This document shows, piece by piece, positions 54,712 to 63,731 of a DNA stretch of 64,000 bases. Within the stretch, counting starts at the first letter, position 1. The number at the start of each line of letters is the position of its first letter. The notes below the pieces were generated by a model. The model saw only the letters and a list, made by a program, of their open reading frames with translations. It did no database searches and was not told the DNA's origin. Source of the DNA: Novosphingobium profundi (GTDB lineage: Bacteria; Pseudomonadota; Alphaproteobacteria; Sphingomonadales; Sphingomonadaceae); assembly GCF_020524485.1 (NCBI RefSeq), contig NZ_JAIVLF010000007.1, positions 164,787 through 228,786 on the forward strand. The letters run 5' to 3'. The translations under genes and the position numbers were made by a program.

Positions 54712-56382
54712 ATGACCGCACGCACATTCCGCCAGTCCGCGCGTCACGCCGACGCCGGCCACCCGGCAACCGCAAAGGGCCCAGCCATGAAGCGCCGCCT
54801 CTTCCCCTCCCTGCTCCGCGCGACCTACCTGGTCGCCCCGCTGGCCGCCCTTGGCGCGCTCGCACCGGTCGCTCCGGCCGCGGCCCAGTCGATCTCGACC
54901 CCGGCGCAGGACATCGCCCTCTCGATCGGCAACGGCCAGCTCGTCACCGTTCCGGGCACGATGGCCGACGTCTTCGTCGCCAACGAGGCGATCGCCGACG
55001 TCCAGGTCAAGTCGACCAACCAGCTCTACGTCTTCGGCAAGGGCGGCGGCACGACCACGGTCTACGCCAGCAACCGTGCAGGCCAGGTGATCTGGTCGGC
55101 GAACGTGCGCGTCGGCTCGAACTTCGACAGCGTCGATTCGATGCTGCGCCTGGCCATGCCCGAGGCCAAGATCACCGTCTCCTCGATGGGCACCAACACC
55201 TTCCTCCTCACCGGCACGATCAAGTCGCCCGAGGACGCCGCCGAGGCCGAGCGCCTGGTCCAGGCCTACGTCGGCGACGCCGCCAACGTCATCAGCCGCC
55301 TGCGCACGGCAACGCCCCTGCAGGTCAACCTGCAGGTGCGCATCGCCGAAGTCAGCCGCTCGCTGGTCAAGACCATCGGCACGCGCCTGACGACGATGGA
55401 CGCGACCGGCGGCTTCAAGTTCGGCATCGGCCAGAACGCCCCGATCGCAAGCAACGGCATTTTCGCGCCGGGCCGCGCGCTGGGGGTCGACAACATCCCC
55501 ACGGTTCCGGCGATCGATCCCAATTCGGGCGATATCATCGAAGTCCCGGGCACCTCGGTCAACCAGTTGGGCACCGGCACGACGCTGGGCATGGCCGGGC
55601 GCCTGTTCGGGCTCGACATCCTGGGCGCGCTCGATGCAGGTGAGACCGTGGGTCTTGTCACCAGCCTCGCGCAGCCCAACCTGACCGCGCTTTCGGGCGA
55701 GACCGCCGAGTTCCTTGCGGGCGGCGAATTCCCGATCCCGATCAGCCAGGGCCTGGGCGCCACCTCGATCGAGTACAAGAACTACGGCGTCAGCCTCAGC
55801 TACACGCCCACCGTACTCGCCAACGGGCGCATCTCGCTGCGCGTGCGCCCCGAGGTCTCGGATCTTTCGAGCCAGGGCTCGGTGACGCTCAACGGTTTCG
55901 AGGTTCCCTCGCTGACCACGCGCCGCACCGAGACCACGGTCGAACTGGGTTCGGGGCAGAGCTTCATGATCGCAGGGCTGCTCAGCAACAACAGCACCAA
56001 CTCGATTACCAAGATGCCCGGCGCCGGCGACATCCCCATCCTGGGTTCGCTGTTCCGCTCGACCAACTACAACCGCGGCGAGACCGAACTGGTCATCGTC
56101 ATCACCCCGTACCTGGTGAAGCCGGTCGATCCCTCGCAGATCGTCCTGCCGACCGATGGCTACAGCGCCCCCAACGAGCTGCAGCGCCTGCTCGGCAACC
56201 AGCAGAGCGACGGCTCGGGTCCCACCCAGCGTCCGGGCCCCTCGCGCGGGGCAGCCCCTGCCCCGGCACCCGGCGTCGACGTCGGCGCGCTTGGCGCCAC
56301 GCCCCAGGCACAGCCGCAGCCGCGCCCGCGCACACGTACGGCCGCTGACGACACCGCCAAGCCCGGCTTCACCCTCAAGTGA
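54712..56382 (+). CDS. cpaC: Tad secretin CpaC/RcpA
   Basis: A 556-residue outer-membrane secretin. N-terminal BON/pilus domain (GQLVTVPGTMADVFVANEAIADVQVKSTNQLYVFGKGGGTTTVYA region) followed by the secretin core (LTALSGETAEFLAGGEFPIPI, ELGSGQSFMIAGLLSNN, GAGDIPILGSLFRS, ELVIVITPYLV). The C-terminus is a disordered Pro/Ala/Arg-rich tail. The ATG at 54712 overlaps the ribosome-binding region at the cpaB stop; a second ATG at 54787 begins directly at the signal peptide MKRRLFPSLLR and may be the real one. Confidence 0.9.
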   Translation: MTARTFRQSARHADAGHPATAKGPAMKRRLFPSLLRATYLVAPLAALGALAPVAPAAAQSISTPAQDIALSIGNGQLVTVPGTMADVFVANEAIADVQVKSTNQLYVFGKGGGTTTVYASNRAGQVIWSANVRVGSNFDSVDSMLRLAMPEAKITVSSMGTNTFLLTGTIKSPEDAAEAERLVQAYVGDAANVISRLRTATPLQVNLQVRIAEVSRSLVKTIGTRLTTMDATGGFKFGIGQNAPIASNGIFAPGRALGVDNIPTVPAIDPNSGDIIEVPGTSVNQLGTGTTLGMAGRLFGLDILGALDAGETVGLVTSLAQPNLTALSGETAEFLAGGEFPIPISQGLGATSIEYKNYGVSLSYTPTVLANGRISLRVRPEVSDLSSQGSVTLNGFEVPSLTTRRTETTVELGSGQSFMIAGLLSNNSTNSITKMPGAGDIPILGSLFRSTNYNRGETELVIVITPYLVKPVDPSQIVLPTDGYSAPNELQRLLGNQQSDGSGPTQRPGPSRGAAPAPAPGVDVGALGATPQAQPQPRPRTRTAADDTAKPGFTLK

Positions 56383-56396
56383 GAGAGCTGACCACC

Positions 56397-57065
56397 ATGC
56401 GCATGTCTTTTCCCACCCGCGCCCGTCCGCTCGCCGCCGGCGCCCTCGTTCTCGCTCTTGCCCCCGCGCTTGCCGGGTGCATGGGCGGTGTCCCGACCAA
56501 CCGCACGATGTATTCCGAGCACCAGCCCGTGGTGCAGCAGGTCAACTACACGCTCGACCTCAATGCCGACGGCGGCGGCCTCGCCTATGGCGAAGCCCAG
56601 CGCCTTTCGGGCTGGCTCGATGCGATGGACCTGAAGTACGGCGACAAGCTCTACGTCGATGACCCGGCCACCAGCGCCGCCGCGCGCCAGGCCATCGCCG
56701 CGCTCGCCGAGCGCCGCGGCATCCTCATGGCCGAAGGCGCGCCGATCACCCAGGGCTACATCCAGCCCGGCACGCTGCGCGTGGTGATCGCACGCATGCA
56801 GGCCTCCGTGCCCAGCTGCCCCGAGTGGACAAGCAACTCCGACTTCAACCCGGGCAACGGCCTTTCCAGCAACTACGGCTGCGCCACCAATTCCAACCTT
56901 GCCGCCATGGTCGCCGATCCCGAGGATCTGCTGCACGGCGCCGAGGGCACGGGCGAGACCAACGCGATGACCTCGACCAAGGCAATCCAGGCCTACCGCG
57001 AGGCCAAGCCCACCGGCAACGGCAACACCGTAACCACAGCCAGCACCACCACGGGAGGCCAGTGA
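56397..57065 (+). CDS. cpaD: Tad pilus lipoprotein CpaD
   Basis: A 222-residue outer-membrane lipoprotein, with signal ALVLALAPALAGC (Cys near residue 28), then the CpaD domain including SGWLDAMDLKYGDKLYVDDP and VPSCPEWTSNSDFNP, NYGCATNSNLAAMVADPEDLL. It helps place the secretin. The ATG at 56397 is preferred over the GTG overlapping the cpaC stop. It overlaps cpaE by one base (TGATG). Confidence 0.88.
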   Translation: MRMSFPTRARPLAAGALVLALAPALAGCMGGVPTNRTMYSEHQPVVQQVNYTLDLNADGGGLAYGEAQRLSGWLDAMDLKYGDKLYVDDPATSAAARQAIAALAERRGILMAEGAPITQGYIQPGTLRVVIARMQASVPSCPEWTSNSDFNPGNGLSSNYGCATNSNLAAMVADPEDLLHGAEGTGETNAMTSTKAIQAYREAKPTGNGNTVTTASTTTGGQ

Positions 57066-58348
57066 TGAACGCACCCTGGAAATCGGGAGGCGGCAATGGC
57101 CGCGACCAGTTCGCCGCCTACTTGTGCGACGAAGCCTCGCTCGACGTGATCCGCCCGATCGCGATGGAAATGGGCTGGCAGCCCGAGAAGTGCAACAAGG
57201 GTGGCCTGCGCAACGCCATCCAGTCGCTCTCGATCACCGCCTCGCCCAACATCCTGATGGTCGACCTGTCGGAAAGCGGCGACCCGCTCAGCGACATCAA
57301 CGCGCTCGCTGAAGTGTGCGAACCGGGCACGATCGTGATCTCGGTGGGCCAGGTCAACGACGTGCGCCTCTACCGCGACCTCATCGCCAGCGGCATCCAC
57401 GACTACCTCCTCAAGCCGCTCTCGCCCGCCCAGGTGCGCGACTCGCTGGCCCAGGCCCAGGCGGTCTACGCCGCACCCAAGAGCCATGACGGCGCGGGCG
57501 CGGGCCAGCATGTCTCGACCGCGGTGATCGGCACGCGCGGCGGCGTCGGCGCCTCGACCATCGCCACCTCGCTGGCCTGGCTGCTGAGCGCGGACAACAA
57601 GCTGCCGACCGCCCTGCTCGATCTCGACATCCACTTCGGGACCGGCGCGCTGTGCCTTGATCTGGAACCGGGCCGCGGCCTCACCGACGCGATCGAGAGC
57701 CCGAGCCGCATCGACGGCCTGTTCATCGAACGCGCCATGATCCGCGCCAACGACAACCTCGCGATCCTCTCGGCCGAGGCCCCGATCTCGAGCCCGCTGA
57801 TGACCGACGGCGCGGCCTTCCTCCAGCTCGAGGAGGAATTCCGCGAGGCCTTCGAGGCCACCGTGATCGACATGCCGCGCAACATGCTCATCAACTTCCC
57901 GCAGCTGGTGACCGATGTGAACGTGGTCGTGCTGGTGACCGAGTACACCCTTGCCTCGGCGCGCGATTCGATCCGCATCCTCTCCTGGCTGCGCACCAAC
58001 GCGCCCCAGGCGCGGGTGATCGTGGTGGCCAACAAGGTCCAGTCCGCAGTCAGTGAGATCGGCAAGGCCGACTTCGAGGCCTCGATCGAGGCCAAGGTCG
58101 CGCTCACCATCCCCTACGACGCCAAGGCCGCCGCGCTCGCCGCGAAGCTGGGGCAGACCTTTGCCGATGCCAACCGCACCACCAGGGCGGGCGCGGCGAT
58201 GCGCGATCTCTCGCAGCTCATTCTCGAAGGTCGCGAGGACGTCCAGGAGGCGGGCGAGGGCAAGAAGGCTTCGCTCTTCGACAAGCTCGATCTCAAGTCG
58301 TTCATGTCGGGCATGGGCACCAAGAAGGCGAGCGCGCAGGCGCAGTGA
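57065..58348 (+). CDS. cpaE: Tad pilus localisation ATPase CpaE/TadZ
   Basis: A 427-residue protein with a receiver-like N-terminal domain (about 25-130; the acceptor position reads LMVDLSESGDP) and a MinD-like ATPase domain with deviant Walker A GTRGGVGASTIATSLAWLL in which the usual terminal Lys-Thr is Ala-Ser, as in several TadZ. It localises the pilus machine. In the usual operon cpaF follows; here tadB is next after 86 bases. Confidence 0.9.
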   Translation: MNAPWKSGGGNGRDQFAAYLCDEASLDVIRPIAMEMGWQPEKCNKGGLRNAIQSLSITASPNILMVDLSESGDPLSDINALAEVCEPGTIVISVGQVNDVRLYRDLIASGIHDYLLKPLSPAQVRDSLAQAQAVYAAPKSHDGAGAGQHVSTAVIGTRGGVGASTIATSLAWLLSADNKLPTALLDLDIHFGTGALCLDLEPGRGLTDAIESPSRIDGLFIERAMIRANDNLAILSAEAPISSPLMTDGAAFLQLEEEFREAFEATVIDMPRNMLINFPQLVTDVNVVVLVTEYTLASARDSIRILSWLRTNAPQARVIVVANKVQSAVSEIGKADFEASIEAKVALTIPYDAKAAALAAKLGQTFADANRTTRAGAAMRDLSQLILEGREDVQEAGEGKKASLFDKLDLKSFMSGMGTKKASAQAQ

Positions 58349-58434
58349 TGCTCCCGCTTACGGGGACGCGGCGCACGCACGTACGCGTTCCCGGCCGCAA
58401 TGACGACGCAGTGACGTAAAGGACCGCAAAGGCG

Positions 58435-59406
58435 ATGACCCCTCTTCAGCTCATCCTGTTCGCAGGCGGCCTCATGGGCGTGATGGTGCTTGTCTACCTT
58501 GCCTTTGCCGGCCCCTCGCCGAGCAAGGAGGGCGCGCGCCGCCTGAAGGCCGTGCGCTTTCGCCACTCGCAGAGCACGAACGACCGGGTCGAGGCGCAGA
58601 TGCGCAAGGCCGTCGCCGCGCGGCGCCCCAAGATGCACCGTCTCGCCGGCTCGGGCTCGCAGCTCGAGGCGCTGGAACTGCGCCTGATGCGTTCGGGCCT
58701 GTCCTGGACCTTGTCGCAGTACCTCTATGGCTCGCTGGGCATTGCGGTGGTGGTGACCCTGCTCATCTACCTCAAGACCAGCGCGGTGCTGCTGGCGCTG
58801 GGCATCGGCCTGTTCGCCGGCGCCGGCATTCCGCACGTTGCCCTGAACATGATGATCAACAAGCGCACCAACAACTTCACCACCAAGTTTCCCGACGCCA
58901 TCGAGCTTCTGGTGCGCGGCCTGCGCTCGGGTCTGCCCGTCACCGAGACGCTCACCGTCGTCGCGCAGGAAGTCCCGGGTCCGGTTGGCCAGGAGTTCAA
59001 GCTCATCACCGAACGCATCAAGATCGGCAAGACCATGGAGGATGCCCTCCAGGAGACCGCCGACCGTCTCTCGATCTCGGAATTCAACTTCTTCTGCATC
59101 ACCCTCGCGATCCAGCGCGAGACCGGCGGTAACCTTGCCGAGACCTTGTCGAACCTCGCCGACGTGCTGCGCAAGCGCGCCCAGATGAAGCTCAAGATCC
59201 GCGCCATGAGCTCGGAATCGAAGGCTTCGGCCTACATCGTGGGCGCCCTGCCCTTCCTCGTCTTCGGCATGATCTGGATGGTCAATCCGGCCTACGTGGG
59301 CGAATTCTTCATCGACGAGCGGCTGATGGTCGCGGGCATGGGCGGCGCGGTGTGGATGGCAATCGGCGCCTTCATCATGGCCAAGATGGTCAGCTTCGAG
59401 ATCTGA
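58435..59406 (+). CDS. tadB: Tad inner-membrane platform protein TadB
   Basis: A 323-residue type II secretion F-domain protein with two or three TM segments at the N-terminus and two at the C-terminus. The GspF core spans PDAIELLVRGLRSGLPVTETLTVVAQEVPGPVGQEF to GGNLAETLSNLADVLRKR. Works with TadC as the platform on which the CpaF/TadA ATPase acts, an ATPase that is missing here. Confidence 0.9.
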   Translation: MTPLQLILFAGGLMGVMVLVYLAFAGPSPSKEGARRLKAVRFRHSQSTNDRVEAQMRKAVAARRPKMHRLAGSGSQLEALELRLMRSGLSWTLSQYLYGSLGIAVVVTLLIYLKTSAVLLALGIGLFAGAGIPHVALNMMINKRTNNFTTKFPDAIELLVRGLRSGLPVTETLTVVAQEVPGPVGQEFKLITERIKIGKTMEDALQETADRLSISEFNFFCITLAIQRETGGNLAETLSNLADVLRKRAQMKLKIRAMSSESKASAYIVGALPFLVFGMIWMVNPAYVGEFFIDERLMVAGMGGAVWMAIGAFIMAKMVSFEI

Positions 59407-59422
59407 GCGAGGAACACGACCC

Positions 59423-60418
59423 ATGCTCGAGCAACCCACCGGCCCTACCATCCTGGGCTTCGACGTCATCCTCGTCGGCACCTTCCTGGCGATGATCGCA
59501 GCGATGGCGACGATGTACGCCATCTACACCGCGCTCACCGTGCGCGACCCCATGGCCAAGCGCGTGCGCGCTCTCAACGCGCGCCGCGAACAGCTCAAGG
59601 CCGGTATCAGCACCGGCGCGCGCAAACGTCAAAGCCTCGTCAAGCGCAACGAGACGACCGACAAGATGGGCCGGATCCTGGCCAGCCTGAAGGTCCTGCA
59701 GGGCAGCCAGCTCAAGGAAATCCAGCAGAAGCTCGCCCATGCGGGCATCCGCGACAAGCAGTGGGCCGTCGCCGTCGTGTTCGGACGCCTGGTCCTGCCG
59801 ATCCTGCTCGGCGGCACCGCCGCAATTGTCATCTATGGCATCGACTACTTCCCCGAATGGAGCAGTTTCAAGCGCTTCGGCGGCTTCGCCGCGATGCTGC
59901 TGGCGGGCTACAAGGGCCCGGACCTGTTCATTCAGAACATCGCCACCAAGCGTACCGACGCGATCCGCAAGGGCCTTCCCGACGCGCTCGACCTGCTCGT
60001 CATCTGCGCCGAGGCCGGTCTCACCGTCGATGCCGCCTTCGACCGCGTCGCGCGCGAACTGGGCCGCGCCTACCCGGAGCTGGGCGATGAATTCTCGCTC
60101 ACCTCGATCGAGCTCTCGTTCCTCACCGAACGCCGCCAGGCCTTCGAGAACCTCGCCTGGCGTGTCGATCTCGACGCGGTGAAGGGCGTGGTGACGACGA
60201 TGATCCAGACCGAGCGCTACGGCACCCCGCTCGCCTCGGCGCTGCGCGTGCTTTCGGCCGAATTCCGCAACGAGCGCATGATGCGCGCCGAGGAAAAGGC
60301 CGCGCGTCTGCCTGCGATCATGACCGTGCCGCTGATCCTGTTCATCCTGCCTACGCTCTTCGTGGTCATCCTGGGCCCCGCGGCCTGCTCGATCGCCGAC
60401 GCCTTCGGCGGCGACTAG
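59423..60418 (+). CDS. tadC: Tad inner-membrane platform protein TadC
   Basis: A 331-residue F-domain protein with N-terminal TM (LVGTFLAMIAAMATMYAIYTALT), a cytoplasmic part LPDALDLLVICAEAGLTVDAAFDRVARELGRAYPELGDE (in pieces), and two C-terminal TM segments. Forms a complex with TadB. Last gene of the operon, ended by a strong terminator. Confidence 0.9.
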   Translation: MLEQPTGPTILGFDVILVGTFLAMIAAMATMYAIYTALTVRDPMAKRVRALNARREQLKAGISTGARKRQSLVKRNETTDKMGRILASLKVLQGSQLKEIQQKLAHAGIRDKQWAVAVVFGRLVLPILLGGTAAIVIYGIDYFPEWSSFKRFGGFAAMLLAGYKGPDLFIQNIATKRTDAIRKGLPDALDLLVICAEAGLTVDAAFDRVARELGRAYPELGDEFSLTSIELSFLTERRQAFENLAWRVDLDAVKGVVTTMIQTERYGTPLASALRVLSAEFRNERMMRAEEKAARLPAIMTVPLILFILPTLFVVILGPAACSIADAFGGD

Positions 60419-60437
60419 AACGCCCCCGCCCGACGCT

Positions 60438-60486
60438 CACGAAAAAGCCCCCTCCTCGCAATGTGCGTGGAGGGGGCTTTTTCGTG
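60438..60486. terminator. Bidirectional terminator after the tad operon
   Basis: An 18-bp perfect stem (60438-60455 with 60469-60486) around a 13-base loop, with A and T runs inside the stem ends. Serves tadC and the convergent porin gene. Confidence 0.88.
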
Positions 60487-60511
60487 GGGATTGCGACGCG
60501 CGACGGAGCCA

Positions 60512-61870
60512 TCAGAACAGGAAGTAGATGTCCCCATAGCCATAGTGGGTGTCGCCCCGGTCCTGCACCTTGGGCGCCCGCTTCAGGAACGCGCCCTTGT
60601 CGAGCCAGGCCGCGCCGAGATCGATCTTGATGCGCTTGGGAATGAGCCAGTAGCGCACGCGGGCCTGCAACTGGCTCCCTCCGTCGCGCCCACTGGCGCC
60701 GCTCGCATCACGAATGCCGGTAAAGGCGAAGGCATCGCCCGTGGAATCCAGCCACAATCGCCGCCAGTCGACGAAGGCGTCGAAGCGCTTGGACGGCGCG
60801 ATTTCCGCCCGCACGCCCAGACTGCGAACATTGCTGTACCCCAGCGGACCATAGAGCGACGTCGGCCCCCAATCGCCCCGGCGTGGGCCATAGAGCGAAT
60901 CGAAGCGTTCGTGGCGCGCCGTTCCCGCCTTGTCGCCGCTTGCCATGTCGGCCTGAAGCGAGAGCCGTGCGTCGAGCGATCCGGGCAGCGTATAGCCTGC
61001 CTCGCCATGGGCCATGTACGCACGCACCGGAACGCTGGGCGCGTCCTCGTCGCGCGACATGCGGATCCGCCCCAGCTGGAGCGCGGCTTCCAGTTCGAAA
61101 TCCCAGCGCCCCGCCGCGGGCACCTGGAGACGCCCTCCAACGGTGCGCAAGTGCCGGTTGCGGGTCGCATGCGTGGCATCGTCGCGCTCGTCGAGCACGA
61201 AGGCATAGGCTTCCAGCGCCACAGGCCCCTGCTGCGCCGAGGCAAAGGCGCCCCAGAAGCGCAGGTCGAAGCCCTCAGTGTCCACCGACCAGGCGTTCGC
61301 GATGACCTCCCCCTTGGTGTCGGGATGGCGCTTGTCCGGCAGGGTGTAGAAGACGCTCAGGCGCGCCTTTCCTTCAGGGTCCTGCCAGTCGAGCCGGGCC
61401 CCGGTGAAGGCGTTGGCCGCGTTGCGCCAGCCCGGATCGCCGACAAGTCGCTTGCTACCAAAATTGAGAACCATGCGCCCGGCCGTCACCGAGACCTGGT
61501 CCGAAACGTCCAGTCCCACATAGAGTTGAGGGACCTGCAACGGGTCGATGTGCGCGGAACTGATCGGCGTATCGATATCGATGGCATAGCCGCGCGAATC
61601 GCGGATTTCGGCCCCCGCGCGAAACCGCCCCCGGGTGTACCTGGCCGCGATGCTTGTCCGTATCGTCACCGCATCGTCCGAGCGCGCGCCCGAACTGCGA
61701 TAGGCATTGTCGTAAGCCTCGTACCGGAAGCGCACACTGCCCGAGAGGTCGAGTTCCCCTGCTCCCGCAGCCTCCTGCGCCAAGGCCGATGGACTGAAGC
61801 CCAGGGCCATTCCGGCCAGAAGCCCCCAGCGCAGCGCCGCGCAAGTCCGCACCATGGGCGGAACGTTCAT
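60512..61870 (-). CDS. Outer-membrane beta-barrel protein, alginate-export family
   Basis: A 452-residue porin-like protein. Signal peptide about 1-31 (ending SALAQ), then many short amphipathic strands with aromatic girdles, and the C-terminus ends in YGDIYFLF with a terminal Phe, the outer-membrane assembly signal. Motifs such as FRAGAEIRDSRGYAIDIDT, GRMVLNFGSKRLVGD and NAFTGARLDW are typical of the alginate-export/AlgE-like family found in sphingomonads. Substrate unknown. The start at 61870 follows GGAAAGG; it lies 34 bases downstream of the chemoreceptor on the same strand. Confidence 0.87.
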   Translation of the reverse strand: MNVPPMVRTCAALRWGLLAGMALGFSPSALAQEAAGAGELDLSGSVRFRYEAYDNAYRSSGARSDDAVTIRTSIAARYTRGRFRAGAEIRDSRGYAIDIDTPISSAHIDPLQVPQLYVGLDVSDQVSVTAGRMVLNFGSKRLVGDPGWRNAANAFTGARLDWQDPEGKARLSVFYTLPDKRHPDTKGEVIANAWSVDTEGFDLRFWGAFASAQQGPVALEAYAFVLDERDDATHATRNRHLRTVGGRLQVPAAGRWDFELEAALQLGRIRMSRDEDAPSVPVRAYMAHGEAGYTLPGSLDARLSLQADMASGDKAGTARHERFDSLYGPRRGDWGPTSLYGPLGYSNVRSLGVRAEIAPSKRFDAFVDWRRLWLDSTGDAFAFTGIRDASGASGRDGGSQLQARVRYWLIPKRIKIDLGAAWLDKGAFLKRAPKVQDRGDTHYGYGDIYFLF

Positions 61871-61904
61871 GGCCAACACCTTTCCGGTAAACCCGCGCAC
61901 GCCT

Positions 61905-63731
61905 TCAGAACTCATCCCATTCCCCATCGCTCGCCATGGGCTGCAGCGCCGCCGATCCGGCCGTCCCATAGGACGGAGAGGCTTGCGTCAGGGGCGCGCG
62001 CGCCAACTTGTGCGGAGCAAGAGAAGGCGCACGCAGCTGCACGACTTCGCCCGCGCCCAGCTTGAACTTGCCCACCAGTTCGGACAGCCGGTCCGCCTCG
62101 CTCGACAGGCTTCGCGCGGCGGCGGTACTCTCCTCGATCATGGCCGCGTTCTGCTGCGTGATGCGGTCCATGGCGCTGATGGTCTCGGTCGTCTGGCGCA
62201 GCTTGCCCGACTGCACCTGCGAGGAATCCGCGATCGAGGTCACGAGCTGCGTCGCCGAAGCAATGCTCTCGATGATGCGATCAAGCGCAGCGCCGGTGTC
62301 GTTGACCATGACGACCCCGGAGGCGACCTGGACCGAACTCGTCTCGATAAGCTCACGCACCTCGCGCGCGGCGTCGGCCGAACGCTGCGCAAGCGCGCGC
62401 ACTTCGGTGGCCACCACCGCGAAGCCCTTGCCCATCTCGCCCGCACGGGCGGCCTCGACCCCCGCGTTCAGGGCAAGCAGGTTGGTCTGGAAGGCGATCC
62501 CGTCGATGACCGAGATGATCTTCTTGATCTCGGCGGTCGAGTGATCGATCGATTGCATGGCCGCCACCGCATCGGACACGATCTTCCCGCCCGACTGCGC
62601 CTCCTCGACGGCCGCAACAACGCTGCGGTGCGCGGTGGTGGCTTCCGAGGCGGTGGAACTGATGTCGCCGCTCAGGTCGCGGATACGCTCGGCAGCTTCC
62701 CCAAGATCGCTGGCGTGCTGTTCGGTGCGTGTGGCAAAGTCGCTCGAGGCATCGTTGATCTCGCGCGCGCCCGTGTGGATCGCATGGATCGCGTGCGAGA
62801 CCGCCAGCAAGGCCTCGCGCAGGCGTCCGGCCATGGTGTTGAAATCGGCGCGCAGCCGGCCATAGGTCGCCCCGATATCGGGCAACTCGGCGGTAAGGTC
62901 GCCTTCGGCAAGCGCGCTCAGCTGGGTGCCGACCATCTCGATCATCGCGTGCGTGCGCGCATCGCTGTCGGCCTTGGCGCGGGTCATCACCTGCAGGCGC
63001 TCGGCAACGCGGGCGAGGTCGCCGATTTCATCACTTCGGTGCAGATGCGGTACGGTAAATTCCCCCCCGCCATCCTCGATCCGGGCAATGGCCGAGCGGA
63101 TATCACCCAGTTCGCCCACGATGCTGCGCCGCACGCGCTGCGCCGTGACATAGGCGAAGCCGCAGGCCACCAGCGCCAGCACCACCGAGACGCCGACCAT
63201 GGTGAGCGCCATGGAGGTCTGCTGGGCATCGATCGCCACCGAGCGCGCGATGACAGGATCGCGGATCGCCTCGATATTGGCATCGACCGTGTCCCCGGCC
63301 TCCATGATCCGCGCGACCCCGGCGCTGCCCACGGGCCCATCGGCAAGGACGCCGTCGACCACGGCGACGTAAGCCTTGGCGCTTTGCTCCACCACATCGG
63401 CGGCCGACAGCTCATCCGGGCTCAGATGCTTGCGGGTTTCCTCGTTGGAGGCGAAGAAGTCCCTTGTGTTGCCCTCGTAGGCTTCGCGCGTCGCCGCATC
63501 GTTGAGAAGCGCGTGGCGAAAGACATCGCGCTCCAGCGAAGCGAAGTCCTTTTCCAGAAGCGCGGCGTAGAGAGCCTGGTTCGCCGCATCCTGCGCGCGC
63601 TCATCCATGCGCGCGCCCAGCAGCGAAGAGGCGAGAACCAGAGCGATCATACACGCCCCCACTCCCGCGGCACAGAACGCGAGCAGCGACAGACGCCGAC
63701 TGACGGAAAGTTTATCCAGGTAAGCGGACAC
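61905..63731 (-). CDS. Methyl-accepting chemotaxis protein with C-terminal tether
   Basis: A 608-residue chemoreceptor. N-terminal TM near residues 11-37, a helical periplasmic bundle (about 40-175), second TM (TMVGVSVVLALVACGFAYVTA), HAMP with a second HAMP-like unit, then the signalling hairpin with the conserved tip KIISVIDGIAFQTNLLALNAGVEAARAGEMGKGFAVVA-type sequence. It ends in EWDEF, an xWxxF pentapeptide like the NWETF tether of E. coli Tsr/Tar that recruits CheR and CheB. The GTG at 63731 follows AAGGGG; ATG codons further upstream give no clear signal. Confidence 0.9.
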   Translation of the reverse strand: MSAYLDKLSVSRRLSLLAFCAAGVGACMIALVLASSLLGARMDERAQDAANQALYAALLEKDFASLERDVFRHALLNDAATREAYEGNTRDFFASNEETRKHLSPDELSAADVVEQSAKAYVAVVDGVLADGPVGSAGVARIMEAGDTVDANIEAIRDPVIARSVAIDAQQTSMALTMVGVSVVLALVACGFAYVTAQRVRRSIVGELGDIRSAIARIEDGGGEFTVPHLHRSDEIGDLARVAERLQVMTRAKADSDARTHAMIEMVGTQLSALAEGDLTAELPDIGATYGRLRADFNTMAGRLREALLAVSHAIHAIHTGAREINDASSDFATRTEQHASDLGEAAERIRDLSGDISSTASEATTAHRSVVAAVEEAQSGGKIVSDAVAAMQSIDHSTAEIKKIISVIDGIAFQTNLLALNAGVEAARAGEMGKGFAVVATEVRALAQRSADAAREVRELIETSSVQVASGVVMVNDTGAALDRIIESIASATQLVTSIADSSQVQSGKLRQTTETISAMDRITQQNAAMIEESTAAARSLSSEADRLSELVGKFKLGAGEVVQLRAPSLAPHKLARAPLTQASPSYGTAGSAALQPMASDGEWDEF

